Positions 7,650-17,007 of a DNA stretch of 64,000 nucleotides are shown here, in pieces (positions within the stretch are counted from its first letter, which is position 1; every line of letters begins with the position of its first letter). This stretch comes from Paenibacillus polymyxa (lineage in GTDB: Bacteria; Bacillota; Bacilli; Paenibacillales; Paenibacillaceae): positions 1,367,501 through 1,431,500 of the forward strand of contig NZ_CP049783.1 in NCBI RefSeq assembly GCF_015710975.1, given 5' to 3'. The position numbers and the translations under genes were made by a program. The notes under the pieces were generated by a model. The model did no database searches. It had not been told where the DNA came from and saw only the letters and a program-made list of their open reading frames with translations.

Positions 7650-8606
7650 ATGAAGGGGAAGGCAAGGAAAGTAGCGATTGTCGGCGCGGGAATGGTCGGT
7701 TCGAGCTGTGCCTACTCAATGGTCAATCAGTCCATTTGTGACGAAATCATGATGATTGACCGCACGTATGACCGGGCTTTGGCCCATGCACTGGATCTGT
7801 CCCATTGTATGGATTTTACGTCTACACGCACCAAGGTCCGTGCAGGCACATATGCAGACTGCACGGATATGGATGTTGTGATTATAACGGCTGGGTCCAA
7901 TCCTAAACCGGGTCAAGACCGCCTATCTGTATTGGACGATGCCGTGCATATCACCAGAGAGATTGTAACAGCTATTATGGAGGGCGGTTTCGACGGTATT
8001 TTCGTTATTGCCGCTAATCCTGTCGACATTGTTACTTATCTGGTGCAGAGTATATCCGGTCTGCCGCGCAACAAGGTGATCGGCACGGGCACCTCTATCG
8101 ACTCATCCCGGCTCAAGACGTTGCTTTCTGAGGTGTTTTCCATAGATCCACGCAGTGTACAGGGGTATGCCTTGGGCGAGCATGGCGAATCCCAATTCGT
8201 GGCCTGGTCGCACGTTACGATTGGCGGCAAGCCGCTCTTGCACATTTTGCGTCAGCATAAGGAACGATTCAGACACGTTGATCTGGATGACATCGCCCGT
8301 AAAACAAGGGATGCCGGTTGGGAGATTTTCACCCGCAAAGGTGCCACTTATTTTGGTATTGCCAATGCGCTGGCGTACATTACCCGTTCCATTTTGAATG
8401 ACGATGGTAAAATTATAGCAATTTCTGCCGTATTGGACGGCGAGTACGGACACACTGATGTCTGCACGGGCGTTCCAGCAATCATCGGCAGTAGAGGAAT
8501 TCAGGAGGTCATCGAGCTTGAGCTGAGTCCAGAAGAACAAGCCAAGTTTGACGCCTCTTGCCGCCTGATCAGCAATAATATTCGTGCTATTTCAGGCTTA
8601 GTGTAA
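7650..8606 (+). CDS. ldh: L-lactate dehydrogenase
   Basis: It converts pyruvate and NADH to L-lactate and NAD+, regenerating NAD+ in fermentation. The protein is cytoplasmic, 318 residues (B. subtilis Ldh 321). Evidence is the Rossmann loop [12 protein letters not shown] (about 11-22), NAD-loop Asp37, the substrate-closing loop PGQDRL with Arg91, the Asp151/Arg154 pair in GTSIDSSR, and the catalytic His178 in LGEHGES. Malate dehydrogenase is unlikely by the overall pattern, but the loop GQDRLSVL deviates slightly from the usual KPGETRLDL. The start follows GAGGAGGAAA. It is a single-gene unit ending at a strong terminator. Confidence 0.93.
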   Translation: MKGKARKVAIVGAGMVGSSCAYSMVNQSICDEIMMIDRTYDRALAHALDLSHCMDFTSTRTKVRAGTYADCTDMDVVIITAGSNPKPGQDRLSVLDDAVHITREIVTAIMEGGFDGIFVIAANPVDIVTYLVQSISGLPRNKVIGTGTSIDSSRLKTLLSEVFSIDPRSVQGYALGEHGESQFVAWSHVTIGGKPLLHILRQHKERFRHVDLDDIARKTRDAGWEIFTRKGATYFGIANALAYITRSILNDDGKIIAISAVLDGEYGHTDVCTGVPAIIGSRGIQEVIELELSPEEQAKFDASCRLISNNIRAISGLV

Positions 8607-8655
8607 GCCCATAGAGTAAGTGTCTTATTCAGAACACGAACCTGCAGCACCAGCA

Positions 8656-8695
8656 AAAAAGCTCCTTACCCTCTTTTTAGGATAAGGAGCTTTTT
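8656..8695. terminator. Bidirectional terminator between ldh and the ABC transporter operon
   Basis: AAAAAGCTCCTTA and TAAGGAGCTTTTT pair perfectly over 13 bp, with A and T tracts on both sides, serving the convergent ldh (plus) and transporter (minus) transcripts. Confidence 0.9.
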
Positions 8696-8713
8696 CAGTT
8701 TCCATATTTCGTC

Positions 8714-9442
8714 TTATATCTCTTTATAACGAAATATCATCAGGCCAGCAAACGCAAACACGACAAAGCTACCCAGTACCACCATCAACAGTGTATCCGT
8801 TGGCACCATGAACGCCCCGAAATTGTCTCCCCCACTCGGCATCATTGCCAATAGAGGCTGAGTCCATGGATAGTACGGACCATAGGTCTGAGAGTTGGCG
8901 ACCAGCATATTGGGCACGGTAAATACGAAATTCAATGCAAGCGGTGCAGCAAAGCTGGACCACAAAAAGGACACCATCAGTTGCAGGGCTGCTAGCGGCA
9001 AACAAGCAACCCAGCCTGCAAGCAGGCTTTGGGCAATTGCGGCCCAAGGAATCGGTCCGCTCATTCCCTGCACAGTTCCAACACCCAGCAGCGCTCCTCC
9101 AAACAGCAGCTGAGTCAGTCCGACCATAGCCATGATGATGGTCAGCTTGGCTGCGTACAACCCCGTGCGAGACAACGGCAATGACATCAGTTGCTTCCAG
9201 CCGCCGCCCCCATGCTCGAATCGGCAGACTAGAGACCCAAACACGGCGGTCAGCATCGGCAGGAACAGCATTGCATGTATTGTAAGCATAGCAGCCAGCA
9301 GCAACAGCCAGTTTCCTCCCGGATTCGCCAGCAAACCAATCAGGACGGCAATCGCTGGACTGACGAGCGCGAGCAGCCAGACAGGCGACTTTGCCATTTT
9401 CATGCGTTCGACAGAAAGTAGCCGCACGTATCCTCCAAGCAT
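8714..9442 (-). CDS. ABC-2 permease of a lantibiotic/bacitracin self-protection type transporter (second subunit)
   Basis: A 242-residue integral membrane protein with about six hydrophobic segments (near 20-38, 45-70, 95-120, 135-160, 165-185 and 215-238). The motif WKQLMSLPLSRTGLYAAKL matches the cytoplasmic loop shared by LanE/LanG/BcrB permeases. The same loop occurs in the upstream permease (WKQLLALPISKFSVYMAKL), so the two subunits are paralogues forming a heterodimer with the ATPase at 10155-11081. The start overlaps the stop of the first permease gene by one base (TAATG), implying translational coupling. Expected role: expelling membrane-acting peptides or bacitracin-like antibiotics. 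Confidence 0.82.
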   Translation of the reverse strand: MLGGYVRLLSVERMKMAKSPVWLLALVSPAIAVLIGLLANPGGNWLLLLAAMLTIHAMLFLPMLTAVFGSLVCRFEHGGGGWKQLMSLPLSRTGLYAAKLTIIMAMVGLTQLLFGGALLGVGTVQGMSGPIPWAAIAQSLLAGWVACLPLAALQLMVSFLWSSFAAPLALNFVFTVPNMLVANSQTYGPYYPWTQPLLAMMPSGGDNFGAFMVPTDTLLMVVLGSFVVFAFAGLMIFRYKEI

Positions 9443-10158
9443 TACGCCACATCCTTTCGGCTAAAATGAGCTGCAGTCAGCAGGCTGAGAATTGCACCTG
9501 TTCCGCATCCGATGGACGCAAATATCCACGCTTGTGGCGCAACCCATGCGAATTGCGGCCAAGCCAGCGGAAACCATTCGGACAACTGGGAAGCAAACAA
9601 GCTCCCAATGCCTAACGTAATGCCCAGTGTTACAGGTAGCGCTTGATTATGGAACGTGACCGTTAGCCACAACAACAATACGAGTATAGGCAGCGTGCCG
9701 CCCAAGGGCCAAAATCCGAGCCGTATTAGCTCCCCTATCGGTGCAGGTTCTCCCCCAAAGCCAAGAAGCATTCCTAATGTCCAAGTCCCAATCGTCAAAA
9801 GTAGACAGGACACGCATAGCATTCCAATGGCTAATGTTAGCTTTGCCATATAAACACTAAATTTGGAAATAGGCAAAGCCAGCAGCTGCTTCCAGGAGTT
9901 AGATGTATGCTCCACATTCGCCAACATGGAAGCGACCATCGTAGCTCCAAGCACCAGCGCAAGGGGGACAAACAACGCGATGTTATCCATCAAGCTTTCC
10001 CATAAGCGACCCTTATATCGTGGAATCAGATAGTCATAGCGGAGTCCGAAATTCAGTCCCTGCATGGCCACCAGCCCAAGAGGACCGAGGAATACCAGGA
10101 ACCAGATTCCCTTTCTGCGTGCTTTGAGCAGATCCGCTGTCAGCGCTCGCAGCATCAT
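9442..10158 (-). CDS. ABC-2 permease of the same transporter (first subunit)
   Basis: 238 residues with six predicted helices. It begins MMLRALTADLLKARRKGIWF, the typical start of the BcrB/LanE-type permeases, with the coupling loop motif SNSWKQLLALPISKF near residue 95. GGAGGGGG precedes the ATG. Its start overlaps the ATPase stop by four bases (ATGA), so ATPase, permease 1 and permease 2 are translationally coupled. No lantibiotic or nonribosomal peptide genes are visible nearby, so it more likely gives resistance to foreign peptides than self-immunity. That is inferred from context. Confidence 0.82.
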   Translation of the reverse strand: MMLRALTADLLKARRKGIWFLVFLGPLGLVAMQGLNFGLRYDYLIPRYKGRLWESLMDNIALFVPLALVLGATMVASMLANVEHTSNSWKQLLALPISKFSVYMAKLTLAIGMLCVSCLLLTIGTWTLGMLLGFGGEPAPIGELIRLGFWPLGGTLPILVLLLWLTVTFHNQALPVTLGITLGIGSLFASQLSEWFPLAWPQFAWVAPQAWIFASIGCGTGAILSLLTAAHFSRKDVA

Positions 10159-11081
10159 AGGGAACCCCCTCCTTTGCCCACCACCTGCATGAACATATCC
10201 TCCAGCGATTTGCGGCGTTCCTCTACACGATATACAGCATGTGTGTTTTCCACCAATCTTCTGACCAGCAGCGCAACAGCCGCATCATTCATGTTGTCAA
10301 AATTCAGTGCTGACCCATCCTTCACTGAATGATAGCCCTGTTCACGTGCAATCAATTGGGCTGCTTCGGGTTCCGATACTACAATCCGAATCCCCCCTGC
10401 GGACTCTTGTCGAAGATTGTGAATCGTATTTTGGAAGACTAGTTGCCCTTCACGAATAATACCGACGGTATTCGCCATATGCTCTACCTCGCTCAGCAGA
10501 TGACTGGATACCAGTACAGTGATCCCCCGCTGCTTGGGCATCGCCTGTATCAATTCGCGCATTTCTTGAATGCCCTCGGGGTCCAAGCCATTCGTGGGCT
10601 CGTCCAGAATTAGCACTTCGGGATTGCCGAGCAGGGCTGCTGCGATACCAAGTCTCTGCTTCATGCCCAGCGAGTAGCCTTTAACCGAGCGTTTGGCGTG
10701 CTTGGTCAGGCGAACGACCTCCAATACTTCCGCAATGTTCTCTTTCGGTACATTCAAAATACGACGGATAGCCTCCAGATTTTCGATGGCGTTCAAATGA
10801 CCATAATATGAAGGATACTCTACCAACGAACCGACTTTACGCAAAATATCGAGTCTATGTCTGCGGATATCTTTGCCGAATATACGGATCGTTCCTCGAG
10901 TTGGGCGAATAAGCCCAAGCAGCATGCGGATTGTTGTCGTTTTCCCTGCTCCATTGGGACCGAGAAATCCGTAAATATCTCCCCGTGCTATTTTCAGGTC
11001 CAGCTGATTAACCGCGGCGCGGCCTTTGTATATTTTGCTGAGACTGTTCGTTTCAATAATTGTTTCGTTCAAGTTCCTCAC
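10155..11081 (-). CDS. ABC transporter ATPase, BcrA/LanF type
   Basis: A 308-residue ATP-binding subunit. It has Walker A GPNGAGKTT (about 41-49), the signature YSLGMKQRLGIAAALL, Walker B VLILDEPTNGLDPEG, and the switch His in VLVSSHLLSEVE. A C-terminal extension of about 80 residues is typical of BcrA-like subunits. The caller start GTG 11081 sits inside a GAGGTGAGG run; TTG 11072, three codons later, is also possible. It lies 51 bases downstream of the histidine kinase gene on the same strand and is coupled to two permeases. Confidence 0.88.
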   Translation of the reverse strand: MRNLNETIIETNSLSKIYKGRAAVNQLDLKIARGDIYGFLGPNGAGKTTTIRMLLGLIRPTRGTIRIFGKDIRRHRLDILRKVGSLVEYPSYYGHLNAIENLEAIRRILNVPKENIAEVLEVVRLTKHAKRSVKGYSLGMKQRLGIAAALLGNPEVLILDEPTNGLDPEGIQEMRELIQAMPKQRGITVLVSSHLLSEVEHMANTVGIIREGQLVFQNTIHNLRQESAGGIRIVVSEPEAAQLIAREQGYHSVKDGSALNFDNMNDAAVALLVRRLVENTHAVYRVEERRKSLEDMFMQVVGKGGGSL

Positions 11082-11131
11082 CTCGACACCTATCGTAACG
11101 TGCCAAGTTTAAAGCCAAGGGAACTCTGAGT

Positions 11132-12562
11132 TTAAGTTTTGTTTAAAAAACGGATTTGCGTCCCGGCTGATGAACTAGAAATCTCCCTCTCCAAATTCAT
11201 TTCGCGCGCCAAGAGCTCTGTAATCGCCAGGCCAATTCCAGCTCCTTTTTCACTGGATTGCTGCTCCATTCCCGGGCCTTTATCTGTGATGACCAATGCC
11301 TCTCTTCCGTTATCCTTCTGTACTTGAATACCGATATATCGACCGGAGGCGGCATGCCGAACTACATTTTGAAAAAGATTGTCCAGCAGACGGCGGAAGC
11401 CTTGCTCATCGACATTCCATACCAAACTATGCTCAGGCAGGTCGATATCCACTTCAAAGCCTTCCTTTTCCCACACTGGGTACCAGCTGGCTGCACACTC
11501 GCGCACCAGCCGCAAGATATCACGCGGCTCGTTATTCATGGTGTATTTGCCACTGGATAGCAGATTATAGGTTAGCAAGTTGTCGATCAGACTCCCAAGG
11601 TCCTTTAACTTATTTTCCATCAGTGTAATCGACTGCTTCCCTTTGCTGCTGAGATTTTCCGCATCCAGGGTATACAGATGGCTGCGCACAACCGTAAGTG
11701 GTGTTCGAATATCGTGTGACAGATCGGCGACTAGTCTCTTCCGCAGTTCCTCCTCCTGACGCTCACGTCCTCGACTCTCTGCCAACTGCTCAACCATCCG
11801 ATTAAACGACTCCTCCAGTTTGCCGATTTCATCCGGGCGTCCGGTAGCAACGAGAATGGGTAATCCATCCTCGCCTCGCTGCGACATGGCGGCCTGAAGC
11901 TGCAACAGCCTCCGCCGAATGCCTCCAAAAAACAGAAGCGATACGAATATAAAAGCCCCCAGAACCAATAGAATAAAAAGGAGATAATACATCAACATGC
12001 CATTGTCACTAGTCGGATGTTCAAAGAACGAACGGGGCACTTTTAATACCATATAGCCCTGATTCACATCATCCTTGCCCCCGCCAATAAAGGCCACGAC
12101 CGTAAACGGCCCCTCAGAGCTGGCTTGCTTCATAAAAGATATAGCTTGCGCCGCACTCCATTGTTTTGGAATGGTAGGTTGTGTCGGTAGCTCCAGTCTG
12201 GTTAACCCTGCGGTATCGACCCAAAATATTTGTGAATCTGGGAACATATCCTGCTGTATTTTGCGCAGATGGGCTGAAATTTGCTCTGGACTAGCTCCCT
12301 TCAAGGCGATAGCTTCTCGATGCCAGCTATGTTCAGTTTGGGTCGTAGAGGGATAGTAAGGATTCTTAGGCTTGATATCCGTCTGCAAATTCAACAGTAT
12401 GCTATATATCAAGGTTGTAACAGGCAATACAATGGGCAACAACATCATAGCTAACACAATAATGACCAAATAGCGGAACAACAGTGAACTACGAAACCGC
12501 CCTCTCTGGGCTGGACGGGAGCTGCGACGCCACCATGCCCACCTCTTACGCATACCGTTCAT
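11132..12562 (-). CDS. Sensor histidine kinase of the transporter operon
   Basis: A 476-residue membrane kinase. One helix (about 30-55) and another (about 190-212) flank an extracytoplasmic sensor domain of about 135 residues. HAMP (about 215-270), HisKA with the phospho-acceptor His in ADLSHDIRTPLTVV (about 290), and an HATPase domain (N box near 380; DKGPGM; GAGIGLAI) follow. The large external domain differs from the short intramembrane-sensing kinases (BceS type), so it may sense the drug directly. Its start overlaps the regulator stop by one base (TAATG). Expected output: phosphorylation of the regulator upstream and induction of the ABC transporter. Confidence 0.88.
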   Translation of the reverse strand: MNGMRKRWAWWRRSSRPAQRGRFRSSLLFRYLVIIVLAMMLLPIVLPVTTLIYSILLNLQTDIKPKNPYYPSTTQTEHSWHREAIALKGASPEQISAHLRKIQQDMFPDSQIFWVDTAGLTRLELPTQPTIPKQWSAAQAISFMKQASSEGPFTVVAFIGGGKDDVNQGYMVLKVPRSFFEHPTSDNGMLMYYLLFILLVLGAFIFVSLLFFGGIRRRLLQLQAAMSQRGEDGLPILVATGRPDEIGKLEESFNRMVEQLAESRGRERQEEELRKRLVADLSHDIRTPLTVVRSHLYTLDAENLSSKGKQSITLMENKLKDLGSLIDNLLTYNLLSSGKYTMNNEPRDILRLVRECAASWYPVWEKEGFEVDIDLPEHSLVWNVDEQGFRRLLDNLFQNVVRHAASGRYIGIQVQKDNGREALVITDKGPGMEQQSSEKGAGIGLAITELLAREMNLEREISSSSAGTQIRFLNKT

Positions 12563-13236
12563 TATGCTTTCACCCGATAACCTACACCACGGATCGTCTC
12601 AATGATGCGGGGTGCCGCAGGATCAATCTCCAGCTTTTCCCGTAAGTGCCGAATGTGGACCATTAAAGTTTTGTCTCCGTCGATATATGGATCTCCCCAT
12701 ACCGCCTCATACATTTGCTCTTTCGTCATAATCTGGCCCAAATGCCGCAGCAAATAAGCAAAAATATGATATTGCTTGCCTGTTAGCGTAATTTCCTCCC
12801 CGGTATCACGATTCACAATACGATTATCTGGAGGAAACACAGACAGATGCCCCAGTTGTAGAGATTCTTCGGACACGCTTCCTGATCGCCGCAGCAAAAT
12901 CTCCATACGTGCTATGAGTTCGTCGGGGTGAAAGGGCTTTGTCACATAATCGTCAGCAAAATCCAGTCCTTGTAACTTATCATCAATGGACGTACGGGCA
13001 GACAACATGAGGATGGGAAGCTCCGGGTACTCTTTCTTGAGCCGCTTCCCAATGGTGAACCCATCCAGGCCGGGTAACATCACATCCAAAATCACGAGTC
13101 GGCACGCGCGAGCTGCTTCCACAGCTCCATCCCCACTGCGAAGCCAGGTTACAGCGTAATTCCGCTCTTCCAAATACTGATGCGTCCAAGCACCAATATC
13201 TTGATCATCTTCGATGTATAGCACATTTGTTTTCAT
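12562..13236 (-). CDS. OmpR-family response regulator
   Basis: 224 residues. The receiver domain has the acidic pair EDD near residue 10, the phospho-acceptor Asp in LVILDVMLPGLDG (about 52), and the conserved Thr/Ser and Lys (VTKPF, about 100). A winged helix follows from about residue 130 (TGKQYHIFAYLL ... MVHIRHLREKLE ... IRGVGYRV). I prefer ATG 13236, six bases after a GTAGGTG site, over GTG 13245. It is the first gene of a five-gene minus-strand set: regulator, kinase, ATPase, permease, permease. Confidence 0.9.
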   Translation of the reverse strand: MKTNVLYIEDDQDIGAWTHQYLEERNYAVTWLRSGDGAVEAARACRLVILDVMLPGLDGFTIGKRLKKEYPELPILMLSARTSIDDKLQGLDFADDYVTKPFHPDELIARMEILLRRSGSVSEESLQLGHLSVFPPDNRIVNRDTGEEITLTGKQYHIFAYLLRHLGQIMTKEQMYEAVWGDPYIDGDKTLMVHIRHLREKLEIDPAAPRIIETIRGVGYRVKA

Positions 13237-13386
13237 AATAGACACCTACTTATCGTTTTTCTTTTATGTAATGGGCATTATAGCAGTTATGGTACATAAC
13301 CCACTTAAAAAGGTTAATAACTACCTTATACGACATACGCTTCACAATTTCAAATTTGAATGCAGGTGAACAAGGAGGCCTATCTG

Positions 13387-15156
13387 ATGCTGCTGGAAGC
13401 GATATACCACCACCCGAAACGTAATTGGGCTTTTGGTTATGATGATGAAACGATAATTTTACGGCTCCGTACAAAGAAAAATGACCTGACTGCTGTTCAC
13501 GTTCTTACCGTAGATAAGTACGACTGGGATCGTACTCGGCAGCTTATTCCGATGTCTAAATTTGCCACCGATGGCAGGTTCGATTACTACGAATGTACTG
13601 TAAAGCCTACTCACCGTCGGCTGAAATATGGATTTTTGCTGGAAGACGGCGAGGAACGAATTTGGATGAACGAGAACGATTTCACCACCGAGGAACCCCA
13701 AAATGCAGACAGTCTGTTCCAATATCCGTTTCTAAATCCGATTGATATATTGAAGCCACCTGCATGGGTGAAGGATGCTGTTTTTTATCAGATTTTCCCG
13801 GAACGCTTTGCCAACGGCGACCCCTCCATTAGCCCGGAAGGTGCTGAGGAATGGGGTGGCACACCGCAAAGAGACAATTTTTTCGGTGGCGATCTACAAG
13901 GGATTCTCGATCATCTGGATCATCTAAGCGAGCTAGGGATCAACGCCATATATATGACCCCTGTCTTCAAGGCGACGACCAATCATAAATACGATACTGA
14001 GGATTACATGGAGGTAGATCCGCACTTTGGGGACAAGGAGATATTAAAAAAACTGGTCGAGGCCTGCCATGAGCGGGGAATCAGGGTCCTGCTCGATGCG
14101 GTGTTCAACCACTCGGGGCGTACTTTTAAGCCATTCGTTGACGTACTGGAGAAAGGTGAAGCCTCTCCTTATAAGGACTGGTTCCATGTCCATAGCTTTC
14201 CACTGGAAGTGAACGATGGCACACCGACCTACGATACATTCGGGCTGGAACCGATGATGCCCAAGCTGAACACAGAGCATCCTGAGGTAAAAGAGTACCT
14301 ACTGAATGTGGCAAAACATTGGATTGAAGAGATCGGTATCGACGGCTGGAGGCTGGACGTGGCAGACGAGGTGGATCACGCCTTTTGGCGTGAATTCCGT
14401 ACGACAGTCAAGCAGGCTAACCCGGATGCATATATTTTGGGTGAAATGTGGAATGAATCGTCTGAATGGCTTCAGGGCGACCAATTCGACGCGACGATGA
14501 ATTATCCGTTCACCTATGCGGTAAATGATTTTTTCGTCAAAAAAGTGACCGATGCCCAGAGCTTTGCCTTTGCCATTGGGCGACAGCTTGCCCGCTATCC
14601 ACAACAGGCATCCGAGGTTGCCTTCAATCTGCTGGATAGTCATGATACACCGCGCCTGTTGACACTGTGCGGGGGCGACAAGCGACTGATGCGGCTGGCT
14701 GCTTTGTTCCAGTTCACGTACATGGGTGCGCCCTGCATTTTTTACGGCGATGAGGTCGGTCTGGATGGAGATGCTGATCCAGGCTGCCGCCAGTGCATGG
14801 AGTGGGACACCGATAAGCAGGACCACGAGCTGTTCGACTTTTATCGTGAGCTGATCGCTCTTCGCAAGGCACACCCTGTCCTTCGTGATCAAGGAAGCAT
14901 CACTTTCCTGGAGGCACAGCCGGAAGGCGCTTCACTCGCCTACGAGCGCCGCAGCGACGAAGAAGTGCTGCTTGTGCTATTCAACCGTTCCGATGAGCAT
15001 CACACTTTTGAACTGTCTATTCCAGAGCAGGAATGGGAGGTAGCCTTTGGCGAAAGCCAGTGGTCCGTAGGACCGGAGGGGCTGCATGTCGAGCTTCCAC
15101 CCTACGGATACGCTGTGCTGAAGGCAGCACCTCCCCGGTCAGTAAAACCTGCTTAA
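13387..15156 (+). CDS. Neopullulanase / cyclomaltodextrinase (GH13_20)
   Basis: A cytoplasmic amylolytic enzyme of 589 residues, the usual size for this subfamily. The N-terminal 120 residues form a CBM34-type domain that mediates dimerisation. The GH13 barrel follows, with region I DAVFNH, the nucleophile Asp324 (GWRLDVADE), acid/base Glu353 (LGEMWNE) and Asp420 (LLDSHD). It is expected to hydrolyse cyclodextrins, pullulan or short maltooligosaccharides. There is no signal peptide. I set the start at ATG 13387 because AAGGAGG lies eight bases before it; ATG 13360 has no ribosome binding site. Maltogenic amylase is an equally acceptable name. Confidence 0.9.
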   Translation: MLLEAIYHHPKRNWAFGYDDETIILRLRTKKNDLTAVHVLTVDKYDWDRTRQLIPMSKFATDGRFDYYECTVKPTHRRLKYGFLLEDGEERIWMNENDFTTEEPQNADSLFQYPFLNPIDILKPPAWVKDAVFYQIFPERFANGDPSISPEGAEEWGGTPQRDNFFGGDLQGILDHLDHLSELGINAIYMTPVFKATTNHKYDTEDYMEVDPHFGDKEILKKLVEACHERGIRVLLDAVFNHSGRTFKPFVDVLEKGEASPYKDWFHVHSFPLEVNDGTPTYDTFGLEPMMPKLNTEHPEVKEYLLNVAKHWIEEIGIDGWRLDVADEVDHAFWREFRTTVKQANPDAYILGEMWNESSEWLQGDQFDATMNYPFTYAVNDFFVKKVTDAQSFAFAIGRQLARYPQQASEVAFNLLDSHDTPRLLTLCGGDKRLMRLAALFQFTYMGAPCIFYGDEVGLDGDADPGCRQCMEWDTDKQDHELFDFYRELIALRKAHPVLRDQGSITFLEAQPEGASLAYERRSDEEVLLVLFNRSDEHHTFELSIPEQEWEVAFGESQWSVGPEGLHVELPPYGYAVLKAAPPRSVKPA

Positions 15157-15242
15157 GATGGTGGTGTGAAGACGAGAAGAAAGGCATAAGTTATGTAGGC
15201 GCGGATGCTGATGAAAGCACCTGCCGACTATGGCAAAAAACG

Positions 15243-15284
15243 AGATCGCCGGGAACAAGTTAGATAATTTGTTGCCGGCGATCT
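15243..15284 (+). terminator. Terminator of the GH13 gene
   Basis: AGATCGCCGGGAACAA pairs with TTGTTGCCGGCGATCT with a single mismatch over 16 positions, followed by TTTTT. Confidence 0.9.
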
Positions 15285-15319
15285 TTTTACGTCGAGGATG
15301 TAGCTTTTGCACAAGCTGA

Positions 15320-15478
15320 TTATTTATTTTTGACATCTGTTCTTACTACCCCAACATCCGAAGCATTGATCGAAATGGGGTTACCGCCTTGCCCTGTGTG
15401 AGCTGAAGAAGATTGTCTAACGTCCACCCTAATTCTTTTGCCCTTAAAGCCAGTTCGTCTCCTTTTTCCCAATGCCAT
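15320..15478 (-). CDS. Possible small basic protein (52 aa)
   Basis: An open frame begins MALGKRRRTGFKGKRIRVDV and ends in a stop at 15320-15322. The N-terminal 20 residues are strongly basic; the rest is polar. AAGGAGG lies just upstream, only two bases from the ATG but eight from the in-frame TTG two codons later, so the true start may be TTG at 15472. I recognise no family. It lies in a 540-base gap between two terminators. Moderate doubt remains because of its size and the start ambiguity. Confidence 0.42.
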   Translation of the reverse strand: MALGKRRRTGFKGKRIRVDVRQSSSAHTGQGGNPISINASDVGVVRTDVKNK

Positions 15479-15629
15479 GGCCTCCTTAAGTCTTCGTGGC
15501 TTATAAACCTCTCAATATGACCTAACTGTGAAGAGATATGCTATATGCATATGCCGCTGAAAAAAGCAGGTCTCGGCGAATATCAGATCATAGCGAAAAG
15601 AGGCGATTAAAATGATTTTATCCACACAA

Positions 15630-15669
15630 AAAAACCGCTTCAAATGAAGTACCTTTTGAAGCGGTTTTT
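15630..15669. terminator. Bidirectional terminator
   Basis: AAAAACCGCTTCAAA pairs with TTTTGAAGCGGTTTTT around a loop of about 10, with A and T runs on both sides. It closes the minus-strand response-regulator transcript. Confidence 0.88.
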
Positions 15670-15697
15670 GAGCGGCTACCTGAAACAGTACAACAGT

Positions 15698-16849
15698 CTA
15701 CGCAGGTAGCGTCTGTGTTTTCAATTGCACGTACAACTGGTGTGTCACCTGCTGCGGCTCAATACCCAACTCATCTTCCAGTAAGCTGACGAAGCTTTCA
15801 TAATGCTTTTGAGCAGCTATATACTCTCCCAGTTGGGCATAAGCAGTCAGCAGCAAACCGCAGATATCATCTGAATAAGGTTCACGCTGCTGTAGGTTGA
15901 GCAAGCGTTGGACGGACTGCCGGGCACGACCTGAACGGAGCTCTTCTCTAGCCAGTTCTGAAGCACATGCCAGATACATATTGCGCAGCTTTTCTCTTTT
16001 TGCATACGCCCATGGGTAATCGTGTTCCTCCAGATAATTGCCACGGTACAGAGCCAACAGGCTCTCGATACGCGGCGTACCGCCGTTGCCAGATGCCGCC
16101 CATTCGGAAATTCCCCGCTCTAATAGCTCCACATCTGTAACCCAGCCATTACGGTTCAAACGATAGCGATCCAGATTGTACTCCAGCTTCGTATCTTGCA
16201 TCCGTTCTTTCAGCGCCTTGCGAATTTGGTAAATGGACGTATGTAGATGAACAACAGCCTTGTCCAAATGATATTCGGGCCACAGCGCATCCAGCAATTG
16301 CTCCTTGCTAACCCATTCCCCTTCATGGTGTAGTAAAAAGGAGAACAGCTCCTGCGACTTTAATGTACGCCATTTGAATGGCTTTGCTCCCACGGCTCCT
16401 TGTCCATCCTCCAAAATTTCAAGCCTTTGAAAACAACGCACTTTGGGTAATTGCTCTGCTGCGACGACCGAGCTGGAAGGACGGGAATCTGCCAGCGTGG
16501 CTACAATCCGATCCAACGTTTTATTAAGCCGCCGGGCATGAACAGGTTTTAACAAGTAATCCAGTGCTTGCAGTTCGAATGCTTCAATAGCATATTCCGA
16601 GTACGCAGTCACAAAGACGATATGAATATGCGAGTCCAGCTGTTGAATCCACTCGGCGGCCTCCAGTCCGTTCATCTCCGGCATTCCGATATCTATAAAA
16701 ACAATATCCACACGTTCTGCCGCCAGATGATCCAACCCAGCTTGTGCAGACGTATATTTGCCCATGACCGTTAATCGTCCGTCCGCCTCCAGCAACCGTT
16801 CCAAGTAGGTTAGTGCCGACCTCTCATCATCAATCAATATCGCCTTCAT
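15698..16849 (-). CDS. Response regulator with winged-helix and BTAD output domains
   Basis: 383 residues. A CheY-like receiver (1-118) has DDE at residues 7-9 and the phospho-acceptor Asp in IVFIDIGMPEMNG (about 54). A winged-helix segment (about 140-235) follows, then a SARP-like bacterial transcriptional activator domain of TPR-like helices (about 240-380; ALYRGNYLEEHDYPWAYAKR). I prefer ATG 16849, where the receiver begins, over the longer reading from 16921. The gene lies 158 bases downstream of the large hybrid kinase on the same strand, and both are expected to work together. Target genes are unknown. Confidence 0.82.
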   Translation of the reverse strand: MKAILIDDERSALTYLERLLEADGRLTVMGKYTSAQAGLDHLAAERVDIVFIDIGMPEMNGLEAAEWIQQLDSHIHIVFVTAYSEYAIEAFELQALDYLLKPVHARRLNKTLDRIVATLADSRPSSSVVAAEQLPKVRCFQRLEILEDGQGAVGAKPFKWRTLKSQELFSFLLHHEGEWVSKEQLLDALWPEYHLDKAVVHLHTSIYQIRKALKERMQDTKLEYNLDRYRLNRNGWVTDVELLERGISEWAASGNGGTPRIESLLALYRGNYLEEHDYPWAYAKREKLRNMYLACASELAREELRSGRARQSVQRLLNLQQREPYSDDICGLLLTAYAQLGEYIAAQKHYESFVSLLEDELGIEPQQVTHQLYVQLKTQTLPA

Positions 16850-17007
16850 CTGTGTCCGCGCTCCCTTCCTGCTGCAACCATCCATTACATTGCTCCATGA
16901 CCAAGCTGTCTGCTTTACCATCCGATTTTTAATTTCTTATATTTTATATATCGTATAAACTCGGGCGCGACATTAGCTTTTTTCGGCAGATGCACTGTAT
17001 TTTTTAT

